Shown here: piece after piece, positions 36,133 to 45,554 of the stretch | How positions within the stretch are numbered: position 1 is the first letter of the stretch | How the letters are laid out: the number at the start of each line of letters is the position of its first letter | Assembly: GCF_004000885.1 (NCBI RefSeq) | Contig: NZ_BIMC01000012.1 | Span: forward strand, 121,993 to 185,992 | Reading direction: 5' to 3' | From: Paenibacillus glucanolyticus NBRC 15330 | GTDB lineage: Bacteria; Bacillota; Bacilli; Paenibacillales; Paenibacillaceae | Length of the DNA: 64,000 nucleotides | Notes under the pieces: model-generated | Told to the model about the DNA's origin: nothing | Seen by the model: only the letters and a program-made list of their open reading frames with translations | Database searches by the model: none | Position numbers and translations under genes: made by a program

Positions 36133-37136
36133 GGATTCATCAGTTCCGGGTAAACGGCCTTCGCCACTTCAATCAGTCCTTGCGTAACGCGGGGACCCGG
36201 ACGGCTCAGCAGGTTGGCATCTACGGCAATGACCTGATCGTTCTTGATGGCTTCGATCTGATCCCAGCCTCCGCGCTCTTTAATGAGTTGATCCAGTGTT
36301 TTTTTGGTCGCTTCATCAACCACATCGTCCGTGTACAGAATGACATCCGGGTTCGCAGCGATAATCTTTTCTTCGCTGATTTCGAACCAGCCTTCCGTAT
36401 CGCCAGCTGCATTAACACCGCCGGCTGCAGTGATGATCTCATCCATAAATTCGCCTTTGCCTACAGTCCATCCCGGGGAGAACTCGACGTACACCTTCTT
36501 CTTGTCTTCATCCTTCACGGATTTCACAGCTTCCGTAACGGATGCCAGTTCCTGCTTCATCTGATCTACGACCGCTTTGGCATCAGCTTGACGATCCGTA
36601 ATTTGTCCGATCAGCTCAATGTTCTCCATCACGGCATCGATGGTTTTCGGATCATTGACAAACAGGGTTACGCCAAGCTCACGCAGTTTCTCGGCATTCT
36701 GTGCATTCATCGAAGCGGCAAACACCACATCGGCATCAGCTGCAATAATAGCCTCTTCATTCACTTGGAATCCGCCCAATTTGGGCTTGGATTTCGCAGC
36801 TTCCGGATAATCGTCATTATCCGATACGCCTACGATTTCCTCATCCAGACCCAGAGCAAACAGCTTTTCCGTCTCGGACGGAGTCAAGGATGCAATCTTA
36901 GCCGGCGCTTTATCAAACGTCATTTCAACCCCGGTTGAATCCTTAACCGTTAATGGATACGTGGTCTTAAGCTCCTCACCGGAGTCGGCTGGCGCTTCGT
37001 TGGTCTGCCCTTGCTCCTGTGCAGCTTGCGGCGTGGTTTCTTTCGGTGCCGCTTCTTCCCCGCCACAGCCGATCAAGGCCAGAGCCATCAGTATGGCTAC
37101 TAGAAGTACGGACCATGTTTTGTTTATTGCTTTCAT
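36129..37136 (-). CDS. btuF: Cobamide-binding lipoprotein (BtuF family)
   Basis: The product begins with a lipoprotein signal (lipobox LIGC, Cys24), then a linker of Glu, Gln and Pro, and a class-III periplasmic-binding fold (PAKIASLTPSETEKLFALGL; DVVFAASMNAQNAEKLRELG; VKDEDKKKVYVEF). ATG 37136 is chosen because AGGGGG lies 10 nt upstream and the lipoprotein signal starts there; the in-frame extension to 37196 is unlikely. It is the first gene after the cobalamin riboswitch and terminator. Confidence 0.9.
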   Translation of the reverse strand: MKAINKTWSVLLVAILMALALIGCGGEEAAPKETTPQAAQEQGQTNEAPADSGEELKTTYPLTVKDSTGVEMTFDKAPAKIASLTPSETEKLFALGLDEEIVGVSDNDDYPEAAKSKPKLGGFQVNEEAIIAADADVVFAASMNAQNAEKLRELGVTLFVNDPKTIDAVMENIELIGQITDRQADAKAVVDQMKQELASVTEAVKSVKDEDKKKVYVEFSPGWTVGKGEFMDEIITAAGGVNAAGDTEGWFEISEEKIIAANPDVILYTDDVVDEATKKTLDQLIKERGGWDQIEAIKNDQVIAVDANLLSRPGPRVTQGLIEVAKAVYPELMNP

Positions 37137-37246
37137 CTCTTCAAATCCCCCTAAACATAATTGAGAACCTGGCGCTGTACGTCTAAATTCCTTCAACCGA
37201 TCCCCTGAGCAGGAAGAAAAACGTCAATCGTCATACTCCAAAGAAG

Positions 37247-37293
37247 CAAAAATCCCTGATTCCTCGTAAATAAGGACTCAGGGATTACGTTTT
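37247..37293 (-). terminator. Riboswitch-controlled terminator upstream of btuF
   Basis: On the minus strand AATCCCTGA pairs with TCAGGGATT and a run of T follows. The upstream arm overlaps a 12-nt element, AAAACGTAATCC on the minus strand (37282-37293), that can instead pair with GGATTACGTTTT (minus strand, 37359-37370). That gives a clear antiterminator alternative. Confidence 0.82.
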
Positions 37294-37395
37294 AACATAA
37301 GGACACCTGGATAACCGTTCACAGATAGCGCCTTAAACTGCCGTCCGCACGGGACTGCAAAACGTAATCCTCTCCTCGAAGGACCGTCATTCATT

Positions 37396-37578
37396 CGCTA
37401 AGGGCAGGTCTCCTGACTTACAGGCTGTAACGACTTCCCCGCCTTCCCAAGCGCTGACGCTCAGTGGCATGTGGAGAAGTCCCTGCTTCACAGTGGCGGG
37501 ACCGTGCCGGACTTGCACCGGCTTCCCTATTAACCCGGCAGAAGACATGAATAACCTCTTCTGTCCGGGACCCTCGCA
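37396..37578 (-). ncRNA. Cobalamin riboswitch
   Basis: On the minus strand the B12 box (AAGTCAGGAGACCTGCC) ends the aptamer near 37402. Earlier in the transcript come GCCGGTGCAAGTCCGGCAC and GGTCCCGCCACTGTGA, the conserved core of the family, after a hairpin around GGTTATTCATG. The edges are approximate. It is followed by an antiterminator/terminator pair and then btuF, so bound cobalamin should switch off uptake and loop-assembly genes. The rest of the 606-nt gap holds only the leader and the end of the cobC-like gene transcript. Confidence 0.95.
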
Positions 37579-37742
37579 AACAATATGAATTTATTTATAA
37601 TAGGCCAAGCATGGTTTCTCTGCACAAGATTATAGGCGATAAACCATCGCCTTACAACTGGAAGTTTCGCTCGTTTCAAGGGTTTAACGATATTGGTTTT
37701 TCCCGTTATTGTTCATTCCGCACCAAAATCGTACGATTTCAT

Positions 37743-38477
37743 TTATTCGTTTACCCGTACGCCTCGCCAGCGTGCTCCGTCCCAGGCCAACTGCAGCTGG
37801 AGCACCTCGCCCGGCGATACCGACGTAGCCCAGAATTCTGTATCCGGGAGGGTTGCCGCTGCAATCTGCCGGATGACGCCCCCGTGGGTGACTACAAGCA
37901 CGTCCATATCGAGCACCCCCGGCTGAGTCTCGGTATCGTGGCCCGCTGATTCTGACTCTGACTCTGACTCCAAGAGAATAGCCGGGCCTTCCTGCATCGA
38001 CAATAACCCCTTCATATCCTGATACATTTCGGCCAGAAAAACCTCAATTCGGGAACAAAAAGATGGCCAACTCTCCCCGCTCGGCGGCGTAACCGTTCCC
38101 GGGTTGTCGATCCAGCGCCGATAAGCCGCATTTTCCTTCAAATCCTCGTAGGTTTTTCCTTCCCAATCGCCAAAATCAAGCTCCCGCAGCTTCCTGTCAT
38201 AACAGACACCGGGAATAACGCTGCCAAGCTCGACCTCATTTGTAATGCCGGGCATATGTAAATCCGACAGGATGCAGTTCAGTGTTTGTCTACAACGAAG
38301 GAGATCACTGCAATAGACCTTGGCAAAATGCCTGGAGCGAAACTCCTCCCGCAGCGGAAGCAGCTGTTCCAGCCCTTCCATCAGAGCCCCCTGATCCTCG
38401 TGACCCAGGTAACGGCGTTCCTCATTCCACTGCGTACGGCCATGACGAACAAGATGCAGGTTCAGTCTTACAGCCAT
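37743..38477 (-). CDS. cobC: Histidine phosphatase, probable alpha-ribazole phosphatase
   Basis: The 244-residue protein has LVRHGRTQWNEERRYLG (the phospho-histidine), a Glu in the LRELDFGDWEGKTYEDL segment and VVTHGGVIRQI, the histidine phosphatase pattern. In this context it most likely removes the phosphate of alpha-ribazole or adenosylcobalamin phosphate. A run of alternating Ser and Glu (LESESESESAGH) comes from a TCTGAC hexamer repeat at 37951-37968. It overlaps cbiB by 10 nt. Confidence 0.82.
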   Translation of the reverse strand: MAVRLNLHLVRHGRTQWNEERRYLGHEDQGALMEGLEQLLPLREEFRSRHFAKVYCSDLLRCRQTLNCILSDLHMPGITNEVELGSVIPGVCYDRKLRELDFGDWEGKTYEDLKENAAYRRWIDNPGTVTPPSGESWPSFCSRIEVFLAEMYQDMKGLLSMQEGPAILLESESESESAGHDTETQPGVLDMDVLVVTHGGVIRQIAAATLPDTEFWATSVSPGEVLQLQLAWDGARWRGVRVNE

Positions 38478-39445
38478 AACGCACCTCCGGCTGCTGTAAT
38501 CAGCCCCAGCACCGCTGTGCCGAGTACCGTGAACAGAATGGATACGCCCAGCAGAAGCCGGGTTGTCACCCGAATATGCTCTGCATGAAGCGCACGTTCG
38601 GGATCGCCCATGTAAGCCCGGAACGAGATCACGCCTTGATAGGAATTCTCACCTCCCAGGCGAATGCCCAAGGCACCGGCAACCGCGGATTCCGGGAAGC
38701 CGCTGTTCGGGCTTGGATGCTTCCGCGCATCTCTTTTGACCATCGCAATCGCTTGCTTCCACTGCAATGAGAACATCGCAGCCACCACGGTTAACAGGCC
38801 TGCGGTCAGGCGCGCTGGTATCCAATTGGCGATATCGTCCAAACGGGCGGAAGCCCAGCCTAGGGACTCGTATTTCTCGTTTTTATAACCGACCATGGAA
38901 TCGAGTGTATTCACCGCACGGTAGGCCATTGCAAGCGGCGCTCCGCCGATCAGGGCAAACAACAGCGGGGCGATCACCGCATCCACGATATTTTCCGCCA
39001 CCGTCTCCACCGTTCCGCGTACAACCTCCGGCTCATCCAGATGGTCGGTGTCTCTGCCGACCACCATGCTAAGGGAGTATCTCGCTTTGGCGAGATTCCC
39101 GGAACAAAGATGGCTGTATACTTCCAGTCCGGCATCACGCAGCCCTTTTACAGCAATCGTAGTGGCTATGAGCACGATCTCCGCTCCCCAGGCAAGCCAA
39201 GGATGAATCGCCGCACATAACAGCAGCAGAAGCCATGTCAGCACAAAGGAGCCGCCGGCCACAATCACCGGCAGCAGAATGCCCGCACGCTTCAGGCCTT
39301 GAGCCGTAGTCGCACGATGGCGTATCCATCCTTCCACCCGGCGAATGACCTTCCCCATGCCGATGACAGGATGGGGCAGCCATCTCGGATCCCCGATCAG
39401 CAAGTCCAGCAGCACGGCTGCCCAGATGACCCATATGGCTGTCAT
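38468..39445 (-). CDS. cbiB: Adenosylcobinamide-phosphate synthase
   Basis: The 325-residue membrane enzyme attaches the aminopropanol arm to cobyric acid. Signatures include DLLIGDPRWLPHPVIGMG at the start, GRDTDHLDEPEVVRGTVETVAEN, and ARKHPSPNSGFPESAVAGALG. It overlaps cbiZ and the cobC-like gene. Its presence with cobD and cbiZ allows cobinamides made elsewhere to be cut to cobyric acid and rebuilt. Confidence 0.93.
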   Translation of the reverse strand: MTAIWVIWAAVLLDLLIGDPRWLPHPVIGMGKVIRRVEGWIRHRATTAQGLKRAGILLPVIVAGGSFVLTWLLLLLCAAIHPWLAWGAEIVLIATTIAVKGLRDAGLEVYSHLCSGNLAKARYSLSMVVGRDTDHLDEPEVVRGTVETVAENIVDAVIAPLLFALIGGAPLAMAYRAVNTLDSMVGYKNEKYESLGWASARLDDIANWIPARLTAGLLTVVAAMFSLQWKQAIAMVKRDARKHPSPNSGFPESAVAGALGIRLGGENSYQGVISFRAYMGDPERALHAEHIRVTTRLLLGVSILFTVLGTAVLGLITAAGGALWL

Positions 39446-40197
39446 ATCCGGTCCTCTCTCTCAGAGACAATGCTCTCCGTAACACTGCGGTAAACGAGTT
39501 GGCCAATCATACCGCCCATATCGGTTGCAGTTCCGGCATAATGATGATTCACGCCGTAAGCGGGATTTCCGCTAACCCCCAAGACGATGGCATCGGTTGT
39601 CGTTCCGGTCGCCATGGCTCCCGTTTCATGATCCTTCACGCCCAGATCATGAAGTGCTGCGGCCTTTGCTTCCGTTGCCGTCAGGACGGCATTCACCATA
39701 CAAGCAGGCGTCATCATCCCGTCGATCAACAGCATGATATTAATCGTGCCCGGCTGATAAGCGGCAAAGGTCGTACGGCTTGATCCTGCACGCGCAGCAT
39801 TGCCCACACCAGCGGTGGCGCAGCATAGCAGGGAGGCTTGTTCCCCACGCTCTTCCCATATGGATGCATATTTCAGTTTTACCGCTGTCATCAATCCCGC
39901 CGTAGAGCCAGCCGGATACCCGTGTTCCTCGATAAAGCTAAACATATCGTTTACGGGATCACTGCAATCGTAATGCCTGTTCACATAGCGGTTCACCAGA
40001 TGATCCACACGCCCAAATCCGCCGCCATATATGGCACTACTTAAGGAAACGGCCTGATCCGGCAGCGATATCCGAATATGCGGGTAATCCTGCTCCGCTT
40101 CCAGGAACACTGTCGTTCCCGGCCACGCTTCCGAACGGTAAAGGTGACTCTTGCTTGTTAGAAAAGGTACGGCCACGTTTCTCTCTCCCTGCTCCAT
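39442..40197 (-). CDS. cbiZ: Adenosylcobinamide amidohydrolase
   Basis: The 251-residue product resembles CbiZ, which removes the side arm of salvaged (pseudo)cobinamides to give cobyric acid. The marks are SSAIYGGGFGRVDHLVNRYV, CCATAGVGNAARAG and the C-terminal GTTTDAIVLGVSG. ATG 40197 has GGGGAG 11 nt upstream; an in-frame start at 40251 is closer to the cobD stop and remains possible. CbiZ is a remodelling enzyme, so the host probably needs a particular lower ligand. Confidence 0.88.
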   Translation of the reverse strand: MEQGERNVAVPFLTSKSHLYRSEAWPGTTVFLEAEQDYPHIRISLPDQAVSLSSAIYGGGFGRVDHLVNRYVNRHYDCSDPVNDMFSFIEEHGYPAGSTAGLMTAVKLKYASIWEERGEQASLLCCATAGVGNAARAGSSRTTFAAYQPGTINIMLLIDGMMTPACMVNAVLTATEAKAAALHDLGVKDHETGAMATGTTTDAIVLGVSGNPAYGVNHHYAGTATDMGGMIGQLVYRSVTESIVSEREDRI

Positions 40198-40264
40198 GAT
40201 CTTGTTAACTCCCCACCAAGTGCGCTGCCCATGTAACTGCCGTTCTGACAATCCCTAAGGCACG

Positions 40265-41380
40265 TCATCCAGAAGATTTCAAAAGAACCTCCGCCGCCAT
40301 GGCAAGCATCCTGTCGTTGGACTGGGCATCTTTAACGGCTAGCCGGATATGGCGCTCACCCAGACCCGGGTACATGGCGCAGCTGCGGACAAGCACGCCG
40401 CGTCTGCCCATTTCCCGTTGAAAACTTTCTGCGTCCATATGCTGCGGAAGCTCCATCAGCAGAAAATTGGCTTCCCCTGGCGTAACATCGAGCCCCAGCG
40501 CTTGCAGTCCCTGCATCAGCTTGACACGCTCTTCGTGAATCAGCTGCAGCGTATTCTGTTCATAATCCCTTCCGCTCCCTAAACACACTTCTCCTGCAAG
40601 CAATGCCAGCCCATTGACACTCCATGTGACCTGCTTGCCAGCCATCGCCTGTATGACATCGGGATGCGCAGCAGTATACCCGAGCCGCAGACCCGGAATC
40701 GCATAGAATTTGGTCATCGATCTTACGATTACCGTCCGAGGATATTGATGGAGCTCTGGCATCAAGGTCTGCCTGTCTTCCAGCGGAATGAAATCAATAA
40801 AGGCCTCATCCAGCACCAGCCAAGTCCCTTCTTGCTCTGCAGCAGACGCCATATCGCGGATATCCTCGAGGCTGTATTGAACCCCGTTCGGATTGTTGGG
40901 CTGCCCCAAGAATACTAAATCCGTGCGGGCAAGCAACGCCACAATATCCGCCTTGTCCGCACGCCAGTCCCGTTCCGGGCGACCGCAAACGGATCGGATA
41001 TCCGATCCGAACTTGACAGACAGCTCCCGATATTCGGAAAAACAGGGATCGACCACTCCAACCGTTCGCGGCTGAAGGCCCATCAGCAGCAATGCCATGC
41101 ATTCTGCCGCCCCATTGCCGACAAGAATTCGCTGGGCATCGGTGCGCAATTCCTCAGCGAGCATTCCCTTGAAGCTGCGATGCCCGGGATCCGGGTAACG
41201 AATAACTGCGCCCAGTCCTTCTTGCAATGCTGTTATGACCCCTTGAGGCGGTCCAAGCGGGTTAATGTTGGCGCTGTAATCCAGAAAAGCCGAAATCGGC
41301 TGTCCAAACGTCGAAGCAGCCGTCTCCACATCCCCGCCATGTCCGTATACCTCGATCAAGGGTTGTCTTTTATCACTCAT
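40265..41380 (-). CDS. cobD: L-threonine-O-3-phosphate decarboxylase (aminotransferase fold)
   Basis: The 371-residue PLP enzyme makes aminopropanol phosphate, the linker that CbiB attaches. Marks are HGGDVETAASTFG near the start, DYSANINPLGPP, GNGAAECMALLL, the FLGQPNNPNGV loop and the PLP lysine in SMTKFYAIPGLRLGY. Histidinol-phosphate aminotransferase is a close alternative, but the context settles it. GGAGGAG lies 6 nt before ATG 41380. It is the first gene of the cobD-cbiZ-cbiB-cobC run. No riboswitch is visible upstream. Confidence 0.92.
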   Translation of the reverse strand: MSDKRQPLIEVYGHGGDVETAASTFGQPISAFLDYSANINPLGPPQGVITALQEGLGAVIRYPDPGHRSFKGMLAEELRTDAQRILVGNGAAECMALLLMGLQPRTVGVVDPCFSEYRELSVKFGSDIRSVCGRPERDWRADKADIVALLARTDLVFLGQPNNPNGVQYSLEDIRDMASAAEQEGTWLVLDEAFIDFIPLEDRQTLMPELHQYPRTVIVRSMTKFYAIPGLRLGYTAAHPDVIQAMAGKQVTWSVNGLALLAGEVCLGSGRDYEQNTLQLIHEERVKLMQGLQALGLDVTPGEANFLLMELPQHMDAESFQREMGRRGVLVRSCAMYPGLGERHIRLAVKDAQSNDRMLAMAAEVLLKSSG

Positions 41381-41555
41381 ACGGGCTCCTCCAGTTCCAT
41401 TCCACAGCGCTTGCAAGCCCTGCCGTTATGTAATGCCACCATTATGTCGCTACATTCCTTGACTCGTCAACATGGAATGCTTTGTCTCTGCCTTAAAATT
41501 GGTTTACAATAGTCTTTGTGGCACCACATTTTGAATTGTGACGACGGAGGATACT

Positions 41556-42557
41556 ATGCTATTTATCGATAATCAGGGGATCCATGATCCATCCATTAAC
41601 CTAGCGATTGAAGAATATGTCTTGAAGCACTTGTCGATGGACGAGAGCTACCTTCTCTTTTATATTAATAAGCCTTCCATCATCATCGGAAAGCATCAGA
41701 ATACGATTGAAGAGATCAACCAGGAATACGTTCGTGACAACAACATTCAGATTGTACGCCGGCTGTCCGGCGGCGGCGCAGTATACCATGATCTCGGAAA
41801 CCTGAATTTCAGCTTTATTACAAAGGATGACGGGCAGTCCTTCCACAACTTCCTGAAGTTCACCCAGCCGGTCATCGACTTCCTGCAAAAGATGGGCGTG
41901 CCCGCTGAGCTCAGCGGCCGAAATGACCTCCAGGTCGGCGAGAAGAAAATTTCAGGGAACGCCCAGTTCTCGACGCGGGGACGCATGTTCAGCCACGGCA
42001 CACTCATGTTTGATCTGAACCTGGATGACGTACAGGCATCGCTGAATGCCAATCCGGAAAAATTCAAATCCAAGAGCACCAAGTCCGTCCGCAGCCGCGT
42101 TGCAAACATCAAGGAGCTGCTCGGCACCGACATGACCATTGAACAGTTCCGCGCTGAACTGCTCCGCTCGATTTTTGGCATGGAGCCTGACCAAGTGCCG
42201 CAGTATGTGCTTCAGGAGAAGGACTGGGAAATCATCAACCAAATCTCGAAGGAGCGTTACCGGAACTGGGATTGGAACTACGGACTGTCCCCTGAGAGCA
42301 ACGTGAAGCATGCCAAGAAATTCCCAGTGGGCATTATCGATATCCGCATGGATATCCGTGAAGGACATATTGGAGAGATTAAAATTTACGGCGACTTCTT
42401 CGGTGTAGGCGATGTCGCTGACATCGAAAACCTGCTCCGCGGCAAACGTTACGAAGAGCATGCCGTTCGCACCGCACTGTCAGACATCAACGTCAAACAC
42501 TATTTTGGCAACCTGGAGTTTGATGATCTGATCAGCCTCATCTTTCTTGAGGAATAG
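41556..42557 (+). CDS. lplA: Lipoate--protein ligase
   Basis: The 333-residue enzyme attaches free lipoate to E2 and GcvH proteins. It has the biotin/lipoyl ligase motif RRLSGGGAVYHDLGNLNFSF and the catalytic lysine in EKKISGNAQF, with a C-terminal accessory domain from about 250, the LplJ form of Bacillus. GGAGG lies 5 nt before ATG 41556; a longer frame from 41538 has no ribosome site. It diverges from cobD. Confidence 0.94.
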   Translation: MLFIDNQGIHDPSINLAIEEYVLKHLSMDESYLLFYINKPSIIIGKHQNTIEEINQEYVRDNNIQIVRRLSGGGAVYHDLGNLNFSFITKDDGQSFHNFLKFTQPVIDFLQKMGVPAELSGRNDLQVGEKKISGNAQFSTRGRMFSHGTLMFDLNLDDVQASLNANPEKFKSKSTKSVRSRVANIKELLGTDMTIEQFRAELLRSIFGMEPDQVPQYVLQEKDWEIINQISKERYRNWDWNYGLSPESNVKHAKKFPVGIIDIRMDIREGHIGEIKIYGDFFGVGDVADIENLLRGKRYEEHAVRTALSDINVKHYFGNLEFDDLISLIFLEE

Positions 42558-42602
42558 AAGGTCTGAGGCATCCTGTCACTGGATTCCGGCCCAAATTTAA
42601 AT

Positions 42603-42653
42603 AAGCCTCGCACCCCGTGCGGTAAAAAACACATAAGGGTGCGAGGCTTTTTT
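42603..42653 (+). terminator. Rho-independent terminator after lplA
   Basis: AAGCCTCGCACCC pairs with GGGTGCGAGGCTT, followed by TTTT. It lies between convergent genes. Confidence 0.88.
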
Positions 42654-42675
42654 CGTCGATAATAACAGCTATTCA

Positions 42676-43386
42676 TCACGAGGCCATAAACACATACCAC
42701 ACCAGGATAAGCGTCAACAGTATGCATACATTCTCTACTGTACGCCCCCACTTGCTTCCCGTGCTCATAATTTTAAATTTAATTCTCCATTTGAACGGCG
42801 GCAGCGGCCGGATGCCGCGGTTGGTCAAGGCATCTGCAAGCAAATGAATGGAATAGGACAGACCTCCGGCAAACCATAGACTTTCCCCGCCGATCTTGCC
42901 CTGCGATGCAAAATAGAGCAGACCTGTCCATCCAACGGCAGCATAGACGGTATGGGTTAACCCGCGATGGGTCACCAATGAACCTGCAATCAGCACGCTG
43001 CCTGCAATCGTGTTCCATGGGCTGAAGCTTTGCCCGAAGGATATCAGTCCAAGACCGATCAGAAACATCACGATATGACGCAGCGTCCGGCTTGGCAGGT
43101 ATGACACGACCCCGATCAGTCCGGCCAGGGCGATGTTCCATGGCGCATACTCCTTGCCATAGAATGCAACGAATATAGCGGCGCCAATCATGGCGAGCTG
43201 AAGTATCCTCAGCATGCCTGAAGGAATGGCTTTGCGGACCAGCAGGGAGTTGGGTTCGTCAATGTCGGGAAGCAGCGCGCTAACCAGGGCCACAGCCGCA
43301 GCAGGCAATGTGACAGGCACCCCGCTCATGCCCATTACGGATAAAGTAACCCCTGTGCTAATAATCAAATGAGCTCTCCCCATCAT
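42676..43386 (-). CDS. YdjM-like metal-dependent membrane hydrolase
   Basis: The 236-residue protein has HLIISTGVTLSV, then ALLPDIDEPNSLLVRKAIP (the HD/DxD-type motif of the family) and HRGLTHTVYAAVGWTG, with about six membrane helices and a final ADALTNRGIRPLPPF. This is the YdjM/LexA-regulated inner-membrane hydrolase family; the substrate is unknown. AAAGGAAG lies about 9 nt before the ATG ATG pair. The 284-nt gap beyond its start holds no gene that I can see and leads to the EamA transporter. Confidence 0.85.
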   Translation of the reverse strand: MMGRAHLIISTGVTLSVMGMSGVPVTLPAAAVALVSALLPDIDEPNSLLVRKAIPSGMLRILQLAMIGAAIFVAFYGKEYAPWNIALAGLIGVVSYLPSRTLRHIVMFLIGLGLISFGQSFSPWNTIAGSVLIAGSLVTHRGLTHTVYAAVGWTGLLYFASQGKIGGESLWFAGGLSYSIHLLADALTNRGIRPLPPFKWRIKFKIMSTGSKWGRTVENVCILLTLILVWYVFMAS

Positions 43387-43670
43387 GATGACAATCTTCC
43401 TTTCTAAAGCTCTGTGTTGACTATGGGATAGATGCCGGTCTTTCGTCCGATAAGCCCAGGGTCATGAGAATATACGTTCGGTTCATAAGTATAGCAAAAT
43501 CATCCTCTTTTTGTCTAGCCCTTCCACTTTTGCTAGGGTTAAAAATGGTTGTCCTATCCTCTGATATGGGATACAATTTGATCACTTGCCCCGGATTTCT
43601 GCCGGGGACAACTGTACGGACTCTCATCAGGAGTTGGAGTTTCTCATTTTCGGAAAGGATGACTACATAA

Positions 43671-44573
43671 GTGAAACGCTCACGAATCGCCGATCTCAGC
43701 CTGCTCGTGGTGGCTATGATGTGGGGATCTACCTTTCTCATCGTCCAGCATGCGGTACGCGTGCTCCCGCCGATGGCTTTTAATTCTGTCCGTTTTCTGG
43801 GAGCGGCCTTGCTTCTGGCATTCATCATTACGGTGTTTTATCGGAGCCAGTGGAAGCAAATTTCCGGAAAAATGCTTGTTCATGCTTGTCTGCTGGGTCT
43901 TTTTTTATTTATAGGCTATGCGTTTCAAACCGCCGGCCTGCTGTACACGACCACATCCAATACAGGATTTATCACAGGTTTGTCCGTTGTGCTGGTACCC
44001 TTCATATCCTACGCCTTATTAAAGCATGCCATCTCCAAATTCACTTGGATCAGCGCCTTGCTTGCGGCAGCAGGCCTGTATCTGCTGACCTTCACCGGAT
44101 CGGGAATACGTCTGAATCAAGGGGACTTGCTGGTGCTGGTATGTGCCATTGGTTTTGCGCTTCATATCGGCTACACGGGCATTTATGCCGGGCGTTATCC
44201 TTCTTTGCTCCTGGCTGCGCTTCAGATGGCTGTTGTCGGAATATGCAGCTTGATCGCTTCCGTGGTGACTGAACATGTCGGGAATACGTCCGACCTCGTG
44301 GAGAAGTTGACCCAGCCGAACGTCCTGTGGGCACTGGCTGTATCCATCGGACCCACCAGCGCCTTCGCCTTCTGGATTCAAACCGTCTGTCAAAAATATA
44401 CAACGCCTTCCCGTGTAGCCATCATCTACGCAACTGAGCCCGTATTCGCTGCGCTAACCGGAATCCTGTTTGCCGGGGAGCGGCTTACAATCATCGGAGG
44501 CATCGGTTGTTTATGTATTTTGGTAGGAATGATGATTGCGGAATTGAAGTCTGCGCCACAGAAGGTACAATAG
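43671..44573 (+). CDS. EamA/DMT-family transporter
   Basis: The 300-residue protein has ten hydrophobic helices in two EamA repeats (LLVVAMMWGSTFLIVQHAV in the first, LVCAIGFALHIGYTGIYAGR in the second, then ALTGILFAGERLTIIGGIG). Members export amino acids, nucleosides or drugs. The start is GTG with AAAGGATG about 10 nt upstream. The HAD phosphatase gene follows after 36 nt on the same strand, and the two are probably co-transcribed. Confidence 0.87.
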   Translation: MKRSRIADLSLLVVAMMWGSTFLIVQHAVRVLPPMAFNSVRFLGAALLLAFIITVFYRSQWKQISGKMLVHACLLGLFLFIGYAFQTAGLLYTTTSNTGFITGLSVVLVPFISYALLKHAISKFTWISALLAAAGLYLLTFTGSGIRLNQGDLLVLVCAIGFALHIGYTGIYAGRYPSLLLAALQMAVVGICSLIASVVTEHVGNTSDLVEKLTQPNVLWALAVSIGPTSAFAFWIQTVCQKYTTPSRVAIIYATEPVFAALTGILFAGERLTIIGGIGCLCILVGMMIAELKSAPQKVQ

Positions 44574-44609
44574 AGATAAGACAGAGATAGATTCAAAGGA
44601 GAGATAACC

Positions 44610-45416
44610 ATGACAACTTACAAATTGATGGCCATCGACATTGACGATACCCTGATCAATGACGATAAGGAAGTAACCCCCGGTGTCCAGCAGGCGCTGG
44701 AGCAAGCGGTCGCCCACGGTGTCGTTGTGACACTGGCTACCGGACGTGCCTATGCGTCAGCCCAGGCCATTGCCCGTCAGACCGGACTCAACGTTCCCAT
44801 TATCACCTACCAAGGTGCCTTGATTAAAAATCTGCTCGATGAGAAGGTTCTCTACGAACGCTTCGTTCCCATTGATGCTGCCGTGAAGCTGTTTGAATAC
44901 TGTGTGGAGCACAATCTTCATCTGCAAACCTACATTGATGACAAGCTCTATGCCCGTGAAGAGAATCAGAAGCTTATTGATTACTGTGCCCTGAATCGTA
45001 CGCCATATTATATTGAGCCTGATTTTATGACCATGGTTCAGAAGCCGACTCCAAAAATGCTCATCATCGACGATCCTGACTATCTGGATGAGCTGATTCC
45101 TGTGTTCCGCGAGCTGCTTGGCGATGAAATGCATATTACCAAATCCAAGCCGCACTTTCTGGAGTTCATGCATAAGGAAGGAACCAAAGGACACGCCCTC
45201 ACCTTCCTGGCCGATCATTTTGGCTGTGATCTGAAGGAAACCATCGCTGTCGGCGATTCCTGGAATGATCACGAAATGCTGGAAGCAGCCGGACTTGGCG
45301 TCGCGATGGGCAATGCCATCGAGCCGCTTAAGGCGATTGCGGATTACGTTACGCTTGGCAACAACGAGGACGGCGTGAAACATGTCATTGATAAATTCGT
45401 GCTGAATAACGGTTAA
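44610..45416 (+). CDS. Cof-type HAD-IIB phosphatase
   Basis: The 268-residue protein shows motif I at Asp10/Asp12 (AIDIDDTLINDD), motif II TLATGRAYASAQA, Lys in HKEGTKGHAL and motif IV AVGDSWNDHEMLEAAG, plus a type-IIB cap domain (about 85-185). Such enzymes dephosphorylate sugar phosphates or flavin nucleotides. AAAGGAGAG lies 8 nt before ATG. Confidence 0.9.
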   Translation: MTTYKLMAIDIDDTLINDDKEVTPGVQQALEQAVAHGVVVTLATGRAYASAQAIARQTGLNVPIITYQGALIKNLLDEKVLYERFVPIDAAVKLFEYCVEHNLHLQTYIDDKLYAREENQKLIDYCALNRTPYYIEPDFMTMVQKPTPKMLIIDDPDYLDELIPVFRELLGDEMHITKSKPHFLEFMHKEGTKGHALTFLADHFGCDLKETIAVGDSWNDHEMLEAAGLGVAMGNAIEPLKAIADYVTLGNNEDGVKHVIDKFVLNNG

Positions 45417-45442
45417 CATACGAAAAAAATAAACAAACGGTA

Positions 45443-45474
45443 ACAAGCCTCCATGGTGATCCATGGGGGCTTGT
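45443..45474. terminator. Stem-loop after the HAD gene
   Basis: ACAAGCCTCCATGG pairs with CCATGGGGGCTTGT around a 4-nt loop; T-rich sequence lies on the minus-strand side. Confidence 0.65.
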
Positions 45475-45554
45475 ACTTGTTCATATCTAGTCCTTTGTAC
45501 GCGGTCAATTACATTCGCTTGGAGCATAGCAAGCTTGCAGCAAGTTCCGCTGTA

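Noticed and set aside
36129..37136. btuF-btuC-btuD as a siderophore importer
   Set aside because: The families are shared with iron uptake, but the cobalamin riboswitch and overlapping cob genes make B12 much more likely.
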